This document shows, piece after piece, positions 25,402-36,571 of a stretch of DNA of 64,000 nt. Below the pieces are notes generated by a model that was given only the letters and a program-made list of their open reading frames with translations, had not been told where the DNA came from and did no database searches. The DNA comes from Rhizobium sp. SL86 (lineage in GTDB: Bacteria > Pseudomonadota > Alphaproteobacteria > Rhizobiales > Rhizobiaceae): contig NZ_JAPPRJ010000007.1 of the NCBI RefSeq assembly GCF_026672545.1, positions 1 through 64,000 of the forward strand, written 5' to 3'. The position numbers and the translations under genes were made by a program. Numbering within the stretch: position 1 is the first letter of the stretch; every line of letters starts with the position of its first letter.

Positions 25402-26849
25402 AGCCCGATCCATTGTCGCACAGACGCAATAGGTCGGCGAAATAGGTAGAGGGCGAGAGGCACCTTCTGACCGTAGATTTTGGCCGTACCCGTTGTGCCG
25501 AGCCGCAAAGTCTCCGATTCATCGGGATCTGGTGTCGCAAACACTTTGTACGAGAGCCGTCCCAGTCTATCCTGTTCCGCGAGATAGCTGATCTGATTGA
25601 TCTGGCCTTCGATAGAATGCAGCGGGGCGGCGTCGGGGAACAGTTTGACCGGCATGCCGGACGTCAACGAGATGGAGTCGCTGACATCCAGTAAGATCTC
25701 GAACTCAATGCGCTCGGGATCTGCGATCTCCAGCACACGCTCTCCGATCGAATACGGGCGTCCAATCAGAGATTTTTCGTCCGTAAAGACAGCTACCCCA
25801 TCTGCCTCGGCATTGATTGTCGTTCGCGTGGATCGCTCGATAGCCAGGTTCAGTTCTGCACGTTTGATGGCGACATCGGCAAGCGAGGGGCCGAGTTCCC
25901 GTCCACTTTCCTGCTTCTCGAAGGACATTTGATTCGCCCGCCGAAGCAACGCTTCACTCATCTCCACTTGCCGTCTTGCGATGGAGACCTGGTTCTTCTC
26001 CGCGATGTCGACAAACTTCACCAGCGGCTGTCCTGTCGCGACAGCCTCGCCTGGTTTCACGAACACTTGCTCCACAACGCCTTTGAGTGGAGCAGCTACG
26101 ATCAGGTGCGACTGGCTGACAACCTGAAACGGGGCGCTTACCATCATCGTTGTCGGCATACACAGCCCGATCGTCAACAGAACAGCTAGGATTGCGCCCG
26201 CCTGTTTGGGACGGCTGAACCGCGAGTTGCTTGGTGACCAGTTCGAGGGAGCGGTCGGCTCCCTCAAGCTTTGCGCCTGTTTCGAAAAAATGCCTGCGCA
26301 TCGTGTAACAAGGTCCAAATCTTCGCGCCGCCATGGCTTGCTCCGGGCATATAGGACCCCGGAGGCTGCCTCATCCTTTGTCAAGATGGGTGTCCAGAGG
26401 AGACGAGGGAACGGGTAGGAATCAAGCGGGCCAGGTACGTTGTCTTCAGTGCCCGGTCCAAGGCTCAACATTCGAGCGTGATCGAGTTCGCAGGCGTCCT
26501 TCAAGACGCTGAACATCTCCTCAAGATCTTTCACGAGCGGTGATTGTCCGTTGACGCGGGGAAGCCCGGAGATGGCGTCGATGCGGGCAGAGGGGCGAAA
26601 GCTAAACACGAAGATCTGTTGTGCAACAATGACCTTGCGCGTTTCGTTTGCAATTATAAGGGCCAGATCGCTTTCAGTTCTGGCACTCGCAACCGCATTC
26701 ACGAAGCTCGAGAACGCCGCGCTCGGGTCTGTCCCCTCCCGGGAATCCTCCAAGTCTTTCGCTCGATGAGCAGGAGACCCGTCGACGCGGTGAGGGGATC
26801 TCTTGGTACGAACTCGATCTTCGCGGGGGGGCTGAAGGAGCGTGCTCAT
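25398..26849 (-). CDS. GAF-domain periplasmic adaptor (HlyD family)
   Basis: This 483-residue protein has a cytoplasmic N-terminal region resembling a GAF domain (about 45-200; FVFSFRPSARIDAISGLPRV, ASGVLYARSKPW). A single membrane helix (AILAVLLTIGLCMPTTMMV) precedes a HlyD-type periplasmic part, with VVEQVFVKPGEAVATGQPLV as lipoyl half-motif, a short hairpin and beta-barrel segments. The architecture suggests a sensor coupled to an export adaptor. The start at 26849 has GGGAG upstream and overlaps the previous stop by ATGA. Confidence 0.82.
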   Translation of the reverse strand: MSTLLQPPREDRVRTKRSPHRVDGSPAHRAKDLEDSREGTDPSAAFSSFVNAVASARTESDLALIIANETRKVIVAQQIFVFSFRPSARIDAISGLPRVNGQSPLVKDLEEMFSVLKDACELDHARMLSLGPGTEDNVPGPLDSYPFPRLLWTPILTKDEAASGVLYARSKPWRREDLDLVTRCAGIFSKQAQSLREPTAPSNWSPSNSRFSRPKQAGAILAVLLTIGLCMPTTMMVSAPFQVVSQSHLIVAAPLKGVVEQVFVKPGEAVATGQPLVKFVDIAEKNQVSIARRQVEMSEALLRRANQMSFEKQESGRELGPSLADVAIKRAELNLAIERSTRTTINAEADGVAVFTDEKSLIGRPYSIGERVLEIADPERIEFEILLDVSDSISLTSGMPVKLFPDAAPLHSIEGQINQISYLAEQDRLGRLSYKVFATPDPDESETLRLGTTGTAKIYGQKVPLALYLFRRPIASVRQWIGL

Positions 26850-27658
26850 CGCAGCTCCCAATCCACATTGAAGGTCGCTTCGCCACTCATTCCAGGAAGA
26901 ACGCTGTCTGCATCTTCCGCAAACCTGGCAAAGACACGTAGGGTTTGGCTTGAGGGGTCCACAACTGGTGCAGTTCTCGAAATGATGGCGATCCGCGATT
27001 CTCCGGTCTCATCTATCCGGAAGGTGAAGCGCCGGCCGGGCACCATGTCTTTGATCCAATTCGATGTAACGATGAGCTCGATTTCCGAGCTGCGTACATC
27101 GACGATGGTGATGATCGGAGAATTGTCAGACGGTCTTTCATTTTCACGGACATGAAGTTCTTCCACGACGCCGTCGAAAGGTGCCGTCAGCACACAGTCT
27201 TCCAGCGTGGCGGCCATCGCTTCGACCTCAGCCTGTGCCTGTTCGAGTTTGACTTCGGCTATCTCGACTTCTTGGGTGCTCCCCGCCTTCAGGCCCTGAA
27301 GATATTTGGTTGTTTTGACGTTGACCGATCGCTCCTTGCTGACAGCCTCGGCGGCTGAGAGTCTGGCTTTTTCCGCGCGACAATCGAACGTGACGAGAGG
27401 GTCGCCTGTACGGAAGTGCTCTCCTACTCTGAAGCTGATGGTCGACACCTTCGCGCCGATGTTGGTTGACAGTGTCGCGTGATTGAGCGATCGGATGACA
27501 CCACGAACCGGTAATTCGTCGATTGCGTCGCCCGCAGCTGTGGCGTAGGCTGAAGGCAGCATTACCAAGCATCCGGTGGCCGCGCAGAAGGTTATCAGAG
27601 ACGAGATGATGCGAGGGTGAGCTGGCTGTCGACCTGGTCTTTTGAGACGGAGTGGCAT
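26846..27658 (-). CDS. Periplasmic adaptor protein (HlyD/RND membrane-fusion family)
   Basis: This 270-residue protein has an N-terminal signal or anchor (hydrophobic ITFCAATGCLVMLPSAYA). It then has split lipoyl motifs (ISFRVGEHFRTGDPLVTFDC and VLTAPFDGVVEELHVRENE) around a coiled coil with an AEVKLEQAQAEVEAM-type repeat. It should bridge an inner-membrane component and TolC. The ATG at 27658 (MPLRLKRPGRQ) has AGGGAG 8 nt upstream; the longer frame overlaps tolC and is rejected. Confidence 0.87.
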   Translation of the reverse strand: MPLRLKRPGRQPAHPRIISSLITFCAATGCLVMLPSAYATAAGDAIDELPVRGVIRSLNHATLSTNIGAKVSTISFRVGEHFRTGDPLVTFDCRAEKARLSAAEAVSKERSVNVKTTKYLQGLKAGSTQEVEIAEVKLEQAQAEVEAMAATLEDCVLTAPFDGVVEELHVRENERPSDNSPIITIVDVRSSEIELIVTSNWIKDMVPGRRFTFRIDETGESRIAIISRTAPVVDPSSQTLRVFARFAEDADSVLPGMSGEATFNVDWELR

Positions 27659-27668
27659 GCTGATCTCC

Positions 27669-29186
27669 CTAGTGTTTGGCCGGCCGTTGAGCCTTGCGGA
27701 CAACATTCACGCGCGAATGAAGGTCGGCATTCCACTCAGACTCAATTGCGGACGACAGGGTCTTGACGTCTGCGCGGCGATCAAGGCTCACGGGATCCTC
27801 CAGCCCGAGGCTTGATATCAGGCCTCCGTAGGCTTTTTGCATTTCGGCAAAGGAGATATCGTATTTTGCCTCGGCAATAAGCTCGTTCATCTCTTCAAGG
27901 ATGAGTTCTTGCTCGCTAACGCGTTTCGCCCTGGCCTCCATGCGCATCTGCCGGGTGATGCGTTTTTGGACGGAGAGATGTTTGTCCGCCAAGTCAAGCT
28001 TTTCGGTGAAATAGTCGTGTTGCAATAGGCTCAGGTATACCTGCGTGACAACGGCCATCGATAACGCCAACGCTTGGCGTTCAAGGATTTGTTGACGGGC
28101 CTCGTTTGCCTTGGCTTTTGCGGGATATTCGAATGCTTTGATGAGGCTCCAGCTTACGGCCGCACCGGCGGACATCCAGCTGCCATTCGCCAGAAACGAA
28201 TTGCTGCTATCGCTATGGCTGACATAGCCGCGAAGGCTCGGGAGTATGCTTAGAACCTGAGCCTTTGCCTCTTGCACATTGATGCGTTGCTCGTACCAGT
28301 TCCGCCGCAGTTCCGGGCGCTGTGCGACAGCAATTTCAAGAAGTTCATCTAACGGCAGGTCTAGCGCATTTGGCCGCGATGTAGCTCGCGTGACATCGAG
28401 AGTAAAATCGGTTCCGGGCTTCAGGTTCATCAACCTTGCTAACTCTGCTTTAGCGCTCAGCAGATTTTGCTCAAGATCGTTGATTGCCTGCTTCACCTTG
28501 ATCAATTCGCGTTCTGAGTTGAGAACTGTCAGGCGGTTCAGCTGGTTTTCTTTTGACAAGCGTTCACTGTTGGCGATCGCCGCGTCAGTTCGCTTTTTCA
28601 GCTTATGCAGTCTATCGATGAGGCGCTGATACGTGCTCGCACGCCAGTACTCGACTCTGACGTCCTCTAGAAGCTGATGAACCTCCTTGCGCCAAGCCTC
28701 ACGCGAGATCAGTACGTCGTCAGCCGCTTGTTTTGCCCGAACATAAGAGAGGCCGAAGTCCAGGATATCCCAACTGATTGATATGTCGCTGGACCGCTGC
28801 CGGCGATCTTGCGACGTCGAAAAACTTGCGTCTCTGGTGTTACTCAGAAGGTCGAGGCTGGTTGATGCATTGTCGTTGTTGCGTCGGACGTATCCCGCTT
28901 CGATTACGGCGGTCGGCAGCATGCTGTAATGCTGGAGGTTGAGTTTTGCGTTTGCGAGCATCACCTGATCCCTCTTCACGCGAAGGTCTAGGTTGTACTT
29001 CAGTGCGCGGGCCATGGCTGCTTCAAGACTGATTGATCCTGATATGGGCTCCTGGTCCGCGGTCATGCGAAGGATATTGGCTTGCGCATTCCGCTGAAAA
29101 GCCAGGTTGGATCCGGGGCTGGGGCGGAGGCTACATCCGACCAATCCGGCCACCAGCACTACCGAAACGCCGACCTTGAAGAGCAT
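27669..29186 (-). CDS. TolC-family outer membrane efflux lipoprotein
   Basis: This 505-residue protein has a lipoprotein signal with lipobox LVGC (Cys18). Two TolC-type repeats of long helices are visible, for example LEAAMARALKYNLDLRVKRDQ and LDELLEIAVAQRPELRRNWYE, and several long coiled stretches. It forms the outer-membrane tunnel. It is the first gene of the leftward operon that continues with two adaptors and the M50 fusion, and it is divergent from the giant surface protein. Confidence 0.9.
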   Translation of the reverse strand: MLFKVGVSVVLVAGLVGCSLRPSPGSNLAFQRNAQANILRMTADQEPISGSISLEAAMARALKYNLDLRVKRDQVMLANAKLNLQHYSMLPTAVIEAGYVRRNNDNASTSLDLLSNTRDASFSTSQDRRQRSSDISISWDILDFGLSYVRAKQAADDVLISREAWRKEVHQLLEDVRVEYWRASTYQRLIDRLHKLKKRTDAAIANSERLSKENQLNRLTVLNSERELIKVKQAINDLEQNLLSAKAELARLMNLKPGTDFTLDVTRATSRPNALDLPLDELLEIAVAQRPELRRNWYEQRINVQEAKAQVLSILPSLRGYVSHSDSSNSFLANGSWMSAGAAVSWSLIKAFEYPAKAKANEARQQILERQALALSMAVVTQVYLSLLQHDYFTEKLDLADKHLSVQKRITRQMRMEARAKRVSEQELILEEMNELIAEAKYDISFAEMQKAYGGLISSLGLEDPVSLDRRADVKTLSSAIESEWNADLHSRVNVVRKAQRPAKH

Positions 29187-29454
29187 AACTAATCACTTTG
29201 CCTGATGACTTGCGAGAATCTGAAAGATGGCTGCATTTGACATCTTCCGGGACAAATTTTCCTCCCGAAAACTTAAGGGTAAATTTAGCAAATTATACTT
29301 AACTAATGATTAATTCGCTGACTGCCGATTCCGATGCAAGTTTCTAAAATGTCGTCGGACCAGATTTATCAGCTATTTGTTAACGGCGTTTTTTTAGATT
29401 TGTTCATCGTTGAGGAGGGTTTTCCCTCATGTAGAATCAGGAGTTTGGTTCATC
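29187..29454. promoter_or_regulatory. AT-rich divergent control region between tolC and the adhesin gene
   Basis: This 268-bp gap is clearly more AT-rich than its surroundings (TTAGCAAATTATACTTAAC, ATGATTAATTCG), unlike the GC-rich flanks. A TATACT at 29295-29300 could be a -10 box for the rightward gene, but I do not find a convincing -35. Both operons must start here. No clear operator palindrome is seen. Confidence 0.5.
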
Positions 29455-32400
29455 ATGCCCGTATCCGGTGCGAACCATCGATTTGCCGTTCAGGAATACC
29501 GGAAAGCGTCGAGCAGATCGCTCCCGCGCGCGGTGCTTGAGTTCTGCGAGTTGGAGCCGCGGATCGTGTTCGACGCGGCCGCAGGAGCTATCCTTGCGGA
29601 CTTTACGTCGGAAGGTGACGACGGACAGGTCGATACGAACGGTTCACCGGCCGCCGATCCAAACGAGACCGATAGCGAACAGCCCCTAACCGCCATTGCA
29701 CCGATTTCCGTTCTCGAACAGACAACGTCAAAAACGGAGATCATGTTTGTCGACCCGCGGGTCCAAGACCTGGATACGCTACTTTCCGCTCTTGACCCTT
29801 CTATCGAAATTATTCTGCTTGAAGCAGATCGCGACGGCGTTGAGCAAGTTGCCGAGGTGATGGCTCAGAGGACGAACGTGGACGCGGTTCACATACTCGC
29901 GCACGGTTCAGCCGGCCAACTGCAGCTGGGGAGCGGCATTCTGGATGCCACGACAATGGATGGCGTCTATGCCGCGCAACTCGTGAACATCGGAATGTCC
30001 TTGTCAGGTGATGCGGATATTTTGATCTACGGTTGCGATTTCGGGGCCGGTGAAGTCGGTGCCACAGCACTTAACATGCTGGCCAATCTTACCGGAGCGG
30101 ACATCGCTGGAAGTGATGACGCGACCGGACATTCAGATCTGGGGGGCGACTGGGATCTTGAGCGCCACATTGGCGATGTGGATGCTACTTCCGCGTTAAC
30201 GCAGAATTCCTTGTCGCGCTGGGTCCATATCCTCGCCACAACAAGCTTCCAGGAAGGCACGTCTGGTTATGTTGGAACCCAAGATACTGAAGTCGTCGCA
30301 TCTCACCCAACTGTGGACCTGGGAAGTGCAACCACGCTTTTCGTCGACGATGGCACGCCCAACGACAACAATATCCTCATTAGCTTCGACGGAATTTTCG
30401 GTTCGGGTTCGAATTTGATACCCTATGGGTCAACTATCAACTACGCGGAATTGAGGGTATTCGTCAGCTCAGATGACCCTTTGGACTCAGTCGAAATTTA
30501 CCGCATGTTGACGAACTGGAGTGAAACTTCGACATTCGATTCGCTCGTTGGCGGCGTTTCAAGAGACGATGTGGAAGCGAGTAGCTTGGCAACCTACAGT
30601 CTCGATGCTGGCCTGAGCGGAACCCAGAGCTTTGTCATAACCTCGGACGTTCAGGCCTGGTCGAATGGCGTTGCGAATTACGGATGGTTGATCGCGACGG
30701 CTTCGTCGAGCGTGGATAACTGGGGCATCAGCAGTTCTGAAAACTCGACGATCGGGACGAGACTACTACTCTACGTCGATTACACGCCCCCTCAAGCACC
30801 CAGCATAACCCCGTCCGGGGCAACTGCGACATATACAGAAGACAGTGCGCCGCAGCCGATCGATAGCGGCCTCGTTCTGTCAGACGTTGATAGCGCGAAT
30901 TTGTCTGGAGCGACGGTCAGCATAACGAACTTCGTACCGGGCCAAGACGTTTTGGGCTTCTCCGCCCAGAACGGCATCTCGGGGACGTGGGACAGTACGA
31001 ACGGCACCCTGACACTTTCAGGCAGCGCGAGTGTCGCCCACTACGAGGCTGCACTTCGTTCCGTGACATATGAGAATACCAGCAACACCCCCGACACGAC
31101 GAACCGAGTGGTGGAATTCGTGGCCAATGACGGCTACGTTTCCAGCACGGCCGAAACCGTCTCAATCACCATAGCCAGCGTCAACGACGCGCCCTCTGGG
31201 TCTCCGGTGATTGTCGGGACGGCAGCCGAGAACCAGACGCTGACGGCAGATACATCGGGCCTGACGGATGCCGACGGTCTCGGTTCCTTCAGCTACCAAT
31301 GGTACCGTGACACAGGCTCGGGCGCTGTTGCGATCGGTGGCGCGACGGGTTCGACCTATACGCTTGGCGACAGCGATGTCGGCGCGGTGATGAGTGTTGC
31401 GGTGTCCTATGTCGATACCAGAGGCACGTCCGAGGGCCCGCTGACCTCGTCGTCGACCTCGACGGTGACGAATGTCAACGACGCGCCCTCTGGGTCTCCG
31501 GTGATTGTCGGGACGGCAGCCGAGAACCAGACGCTGACGGCAGATACATCGGGCCTGACGGATGCCGACGGTCTCGGTTCCTTCAGCTACCAATGGTACC
31601 GTGACACAGGCTCGGGCGCTGTTGCGATCGGTGGCGCGACGGGTTCGACCTATACGCTTGGCGACAGCGATGTCGGCGCGGTGATGAGTGTTGCGGTGTC
31701 CTATGTCGATACCAGAGGCACGTCCGAGGGCCCGCTGACCTCGTCGTCGACCTCGACGGTGACGAATGTCAACGACGCGCCCTCTGGGTCTCCGGTGATT
31801 GTCGGGACGGCAGCCGAGAACCAGACGCTGACGGCAGATACATCGGGCCTGACGGATGCCGACGGTCTCGGTTCCTTCAGCTACCAATGGTACCGTGACA
31901 CAGGCTCGGGCGCTGTTGCGATCGGTGGCGCGACGGGTTCGACCTATACGCTTGGCGACAGCGATGTCGGCGCGGTGATGAGTGTTGCGGTGTCCTATGT
32001 CGATACCAGAGGCACGTCCGAGGGCCCGCTGACCTCGTCGTCGACCTCGACGGTGACGAATGTCAACGACGCGCCCTCTGGGTCTCCGGTGATTGTCGGG
32101 ACGGCAGCCGAGAACCAGACGCTGACGGCAGATACATCGGGCCTGACGGATGCCGACGGTCTCGGTTCCTTCAGCTACCAATGGTACCGTGACACAGGCT
32201 CGGGCGCTGTTGCGATCGGTGGCGCGACGGGTTCGACCTATACGCTTGGCGACAGCGATGTCGGCGCGGTGATGAGTGTTGCGGTGTCCTATGTCGATAC
32301 CAGAGGCACGTCCGAGGGCCCGCTGACCTCGTCGTCGACCTCGACGGTGACGAATGTCAACGACGCGCCCTCTGGGTCTCCGGTGATTGTCGGGACGGCA

Positions 32401-35400
32401 GCCGAGAACCAGACGCTGACGGCAGATACATCGGGCCTGACGGATGCCGACGGTCTCGGTTCCTTCAGCTACCAATGGTACCGTGACACAGGCTCGGGCG
32501 CTGTTGCGATCGGTGGCGCGACGGGTTCGACCTATACGCTTGGCGACAGCGATGTCGGCGCGGTGATGAGTGTTGCGGTGTCCTATGTCGATACCAGAGG
32601 CACGTCCGAGGGCCCGCTGACCTCGTCGTCGACCTCGACGGTGACGAATGTCAACGACGCGCCCTCTGGGTCTCCGGTGATTGTCGGGACGGCAGCCGAG
32701 AACCAGACGCTGACGGCAGATACATCGGGCCTGACGGATGCCGACGGTCTCGGTTCCTTCAGCTACCAATGGTACCGTGACACAGGCTCGGGCGCTGTTG
32801 CGATCGGTGGCGCGACGGGTTCGACCTATACGCTTGGCGACAGCGATGTCGGCGCGGTGATGAGTGTTGCGGTGTCCTATGTCGATACCAGAGGCACGTC
32901 CGAGGGCCCGCTGACCTCGTCGTCGACCTCGACGGTGACGAATGTCAACGACGCGCCCTCTGGGTCTCCGGTGATTGTCGGGACGGCAGCCGAGAACCAG
33001 ACGCTGACGGCAGATACATCGGGCCTGACGGATGCCGACGGTCTCGGTTCCTTCAGCTACCAATGGTACCGTGACACAGGCTCGGGCGCTGTTGCGATCG
33101 GTGGCGCGACGGGTTCGACCTATACGCTTGGCGACAGCGATGTCGGCGCGGTGATGAGTGTTGCGGTGTCCTATGTCGATACCAGAGGCACGTCCGAGGG
33201 CCCGCTGACCTCGTCGTCGACCTCGACGGTGACGAATGTCAACGACGCGCCCTCTGGGTCTCCGGTGATTGTCGGGACGGCAGCCGAGAACCAGACGCTG
33301 ACGGCAGATACATCGGGCCTGACGGATGCCGACGGTCTCGGTTCCTTCAGCTACCAATGGTACCGTGACACAGGCTCGGGCGCTGTTGCGATCGGTGGCG
33401 CGACGGGTTCGACCTATACGCTTGGCGACAGCGATGTCGGCGCGGTGATGAGTGTTGCGGTGTCCTATGTCGATACCAGAGGCACGTCCGAGGGCCCGCT
33501 GACCTCGTCGTCGACCTCGACGGTGACGAATGTCAACGACGCGCCCTCTGGGTCTCCGGTGATTGTCGGGACGGCAGCCGAGAACCAGACGCTGACGGCA
33601 GATACATCGGGCCTGACGGATGCCGACGGTCTCGGTTCCTTCAGCTACCAATGGTACCGTGACACAGGCTCGGGCGCTGTTGCGATCGGTGGCGCGACGG
33701 GTTCGACCTATACGCTTGGCGACAGCGATGTCGGCGCGGTGATGAGTGTTGCGGTGTCCTATGTCGATACCAGAGGCACGTCCGAGGGCCCGCTGACCTC
33801 GTCGTCGACCTCGACGGTGACGAATGTCAACGACGCGCCCTCTGGGTCTCCGGTGATTGTCGGGACGGCAGCCGAGAACCAGACGCTGACGGCAGATACA
33901 TCGGGCCTGACGGATGCCGACGGTCTCGGTTCCTTCAGCTACCAATGGTACCGTGACACAGGCTCGGGCGCTGTTGCGATCGGTGGCGCGACGGGTTCGA
34001 CCCTATACGCTTGGCGACAGCGATGTCGGCGCGGTGATGAGTGTTGCGGTGTCCTATGTCGATACCAGAGGCACGTCCGAGGGCCCGCTGACCTCGTCGT
34101 CGACCTCGACGGTGACGAATGTCAACGACGCGCCCTCTGGGTCTCCGGTGATTGTCGGGACGGCAGCCGAGAACCAGACGCTGACGGCAGATACATCGGG
34201 CCTGACGGATGCCGACGGTCTCGGTTCCTTCAGCTACCAATGGTACCGTGACACAGGCTCGGGCGCTGTTGCGATCGGTGGCGCGACGGGTTCGACCTAT
34301 ACGCTTGGCGACAGCGATGTCGGCGCGGTGATGAGTGTTGCGGTGTCCTATGTCGATACCAGAGGCACGTCCGAGGGCCCGCTGACCTCGTCGTCGACCT
34401 CGACGGTGACGAATGTCAACGACGCGCCCTCTGGGTCTCCGGTGATTGTCGGGACGGCAGCCGAGAACCAGACGCTGACGGCAGATACATCGGGCCTGAC
34501 GGATGCCGACGGTCTCGGTTCCTTCAGCTACCAATGGTACCGTGACACAGGCTCGGGCGCTGTTGCGATCGGTGGCGCGACGGGTTCGACCTATACGCTT
34601 GGCGACAGCGATGTCGGCGCGGTGATGAGTGTTGCGGTGTCCTATGTCGATACCAGAGGCACGTCCGAGGGCCCGCTGACCTCGTCGTCGACCTCGACGG
34701 TGACGAATGTCAACGACGCGCCCTCTGGGTCTCCGGTGATTGTCGGGACGGCAGCCGAGAACCAGACGCTGACGGCAGATACATCGGGCCTGACGGATGC
34801 CGACGGTCTCGGTTCCTTCAGCTACCAATGGTACCGTGACACAGGCTCGGGCGCTGTTGCGATCGGTGGCGCGACGGGTTCGACCTATACGCTTGGCGAC
34901 AGCGATGTCGGCGCGGTGATGAGTGTTGCGGTGTCCTATGTCGATACCAGAGGCACGTCCGAGGGCCCGCTGACCTCGTCGTCGACCTCGACGGTGACGA
35001 ATGTCAACGACGCGCCCTCTGGGTCTCCGGTGATTGTCGGGACGGCAGCCGAGAACCAGACGCTGACGGCAGATACATCGGGCCTGACGGATGCCGACGG
35101 TCTCGGTTCCTTCAGCTACCAATGGTACCGTGACACAGGCTCGGGCGCTGTTGCGATCGGTGGCGCGACGGGTTCGACCTATACGCTTGGCGACAGCGAT
35201 GTCGGCGCGGTGATGAGTGTTGCGGTGTCCTATGTCGATACCAGAGGCACGTCCGAGGGCCCGCTGACCTCGTCGTCGACCTCGACGGTGACGAATGTCA
35301 ACGACGCGCCCTCTGGGTCTCCGGTGATTGTCGGGACGGCAGCCGAGAACCAGACGCTGACGGCAGATACATCGGGCCTGACGGATGCCGACGGTCTCGG

Positions 35401-36571
35401 TTCCTTCAGCTACCAATGGTACCGTGACACAGGCTCGGGCGCTGTTGCGATCGGTGGCGCGACGGGTTCGACCTATACGCTTGGCGACAGCGATGTCGGC
35501 GCGGTGATGAGTGTTGCGGTGTCCTATGTCGATACCAGAGGCACGTCCGAGGGCCCGCTGACCTCGTCGTCGACCTCGACGGTGACGAATGTCAACGATC
35601 CTCCGACCATAACCAGCAATGGCGGAGGAGCTGTCGCTGTCATAGATGTCGACGAAAGCGAGACCGTGGTCACAAAGATTACCGCCACCGATGTGGATAG
35701 CGTCAGTTTGACCTATCAGATCGTCGGTGGAACGGATGGAGGGTTGTTCAATCTCGATGCCTCTACAGGCGTGCTATCCTTCGCCGTACCTCCTAGATTC
35801 AATGCGCCTTCTGACTCCGACGGAAATAACTACTACGAGGTCATCATCCAGATCAGCGATGGTAATGGAGGATTGGTGCAACAGCAGATCATTGCCGTTG
35901 TCACTGGCGATTCAGGTTATCACCAAACCACCGAATACACTTTCACCCCGCCTCCGGAAACGACCCAAGCGGCGCTCGACGAGCAAATCGAATTCGATAG
36001 TAGCCCTGATCAGATCGGGTCGACCTCGACGGAACCGAAGCTGCCTGACTTCTTTGGTGGCAAGAAACAGGCAGATACATCAGGCTCCCAGGGCGATATG
36101 CTCGATGCAAGGCCTGGTGAAGTAAACGGCGTCGCTACTACCCTCCAGCGTCTCTCTGAAGTACGTCTGCTTGGAGAATTTGACCTGCTGACACAATTCG
36201 GACCTCCGCTTGTTCCTTCCCCCAATCTAGTGTTTCAAATCAGCCTTGATCTATCTGACCTCAACGAACTGAAACTGTGGAGATCGATGAGTGAAGCAAG
36301 CGCTGACCTTCGGAAGCAGGAACAGTTTTTGGGAATGGAAGTCCGCAGCCTGACGATTGGCAGCAGCGTCGTGCTATCCGCCGGCATCGTAGCCTGGGCC
36401 TTGCGGGGAGGGGCGCTTGCCACCGCCCTGATGGCTTCTGTTCCTACTCTCAGTTTCTTCAATCCGATGTTGATTGTCATCGCACGCAGGAACATTGACG
36501 GCGATCAAGATGTGGTCGGCGACATGTTCTCACGCCCGGCGGCGAACAACGCGCAAGGAATCGCAGCTTGA
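29455..36571 (+). CDS. Giant LEPR/DUF4347 surface protein with 15 tandem repeats (frame interrupted once)
   Basis: Corrected for one extra base near 34002, this is a 2371-residue protein. Its order is: an N-terminal LEPRIVFDAA motif (LEPR-xLL type) at about 36-45; a DUF4347 domain (about 80-250, VDAVHILAHGSAGQLQLG, ILIYGCDFGAGEVG); a DNRLRE-like domain (about 265-440); one cadherin-like domain (about 445-580); 15 repeats of 98 residues ending TVTNVNDAP; a cadherin-like domain (ATDVDSVSLTYQI); and a C-terminal region with hydrophobic AGIVAWALRGGALATALMAS. ATG 29455 follows AGGAG by 12 nt; an upstream TTG is possible. It is probably a surface adhesin exported by the divergent operon. As sequenced, translation would stop at 34251. 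Confidence 0.85.
31195..35605 (+). repeat. 15 near-identical tandem repeats of 294 bp
   Basis: The unit starts at TCT GGG TCT CCG and encodes 98 residues (SGSPVIVGTAAENQTL to TVTNVNDAP). By reading, 15 units fit exactly, with one extra base (4411 bp). I see no other difference between units, apart from the last one, which exits as NDPP. Such identity implies recent expansion or constant gene conversion. Confidence 0.95.
34001..34003 (+). other. +1 frameshift (extra C) in repeat 10
   Basis: All other units read GACCTATACG here, while this one reads GACCCTATACG. The extra C shifts the frame of the giant surface gene; the original frame stops at 34251 while the correct frame resumes. It is either a real mutation or switch, or an assembly error inside identical repeats. 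Confidence 0.9.

Noticed and set aside
31162..33945. 927-residue open frame antisense to the giant surface gene, and a further one at 33935-35416
   Set aside because: They are shadows of the identical 294-bp repeats: one open antisense unit repeated gives a long open frame. The Arg/His-rich text and lack of start signals argue against coding.
31195..35605. CRISPR-like periodic array
   Set aside because: The 294-bp units are contiguous coding repeats without spacers.
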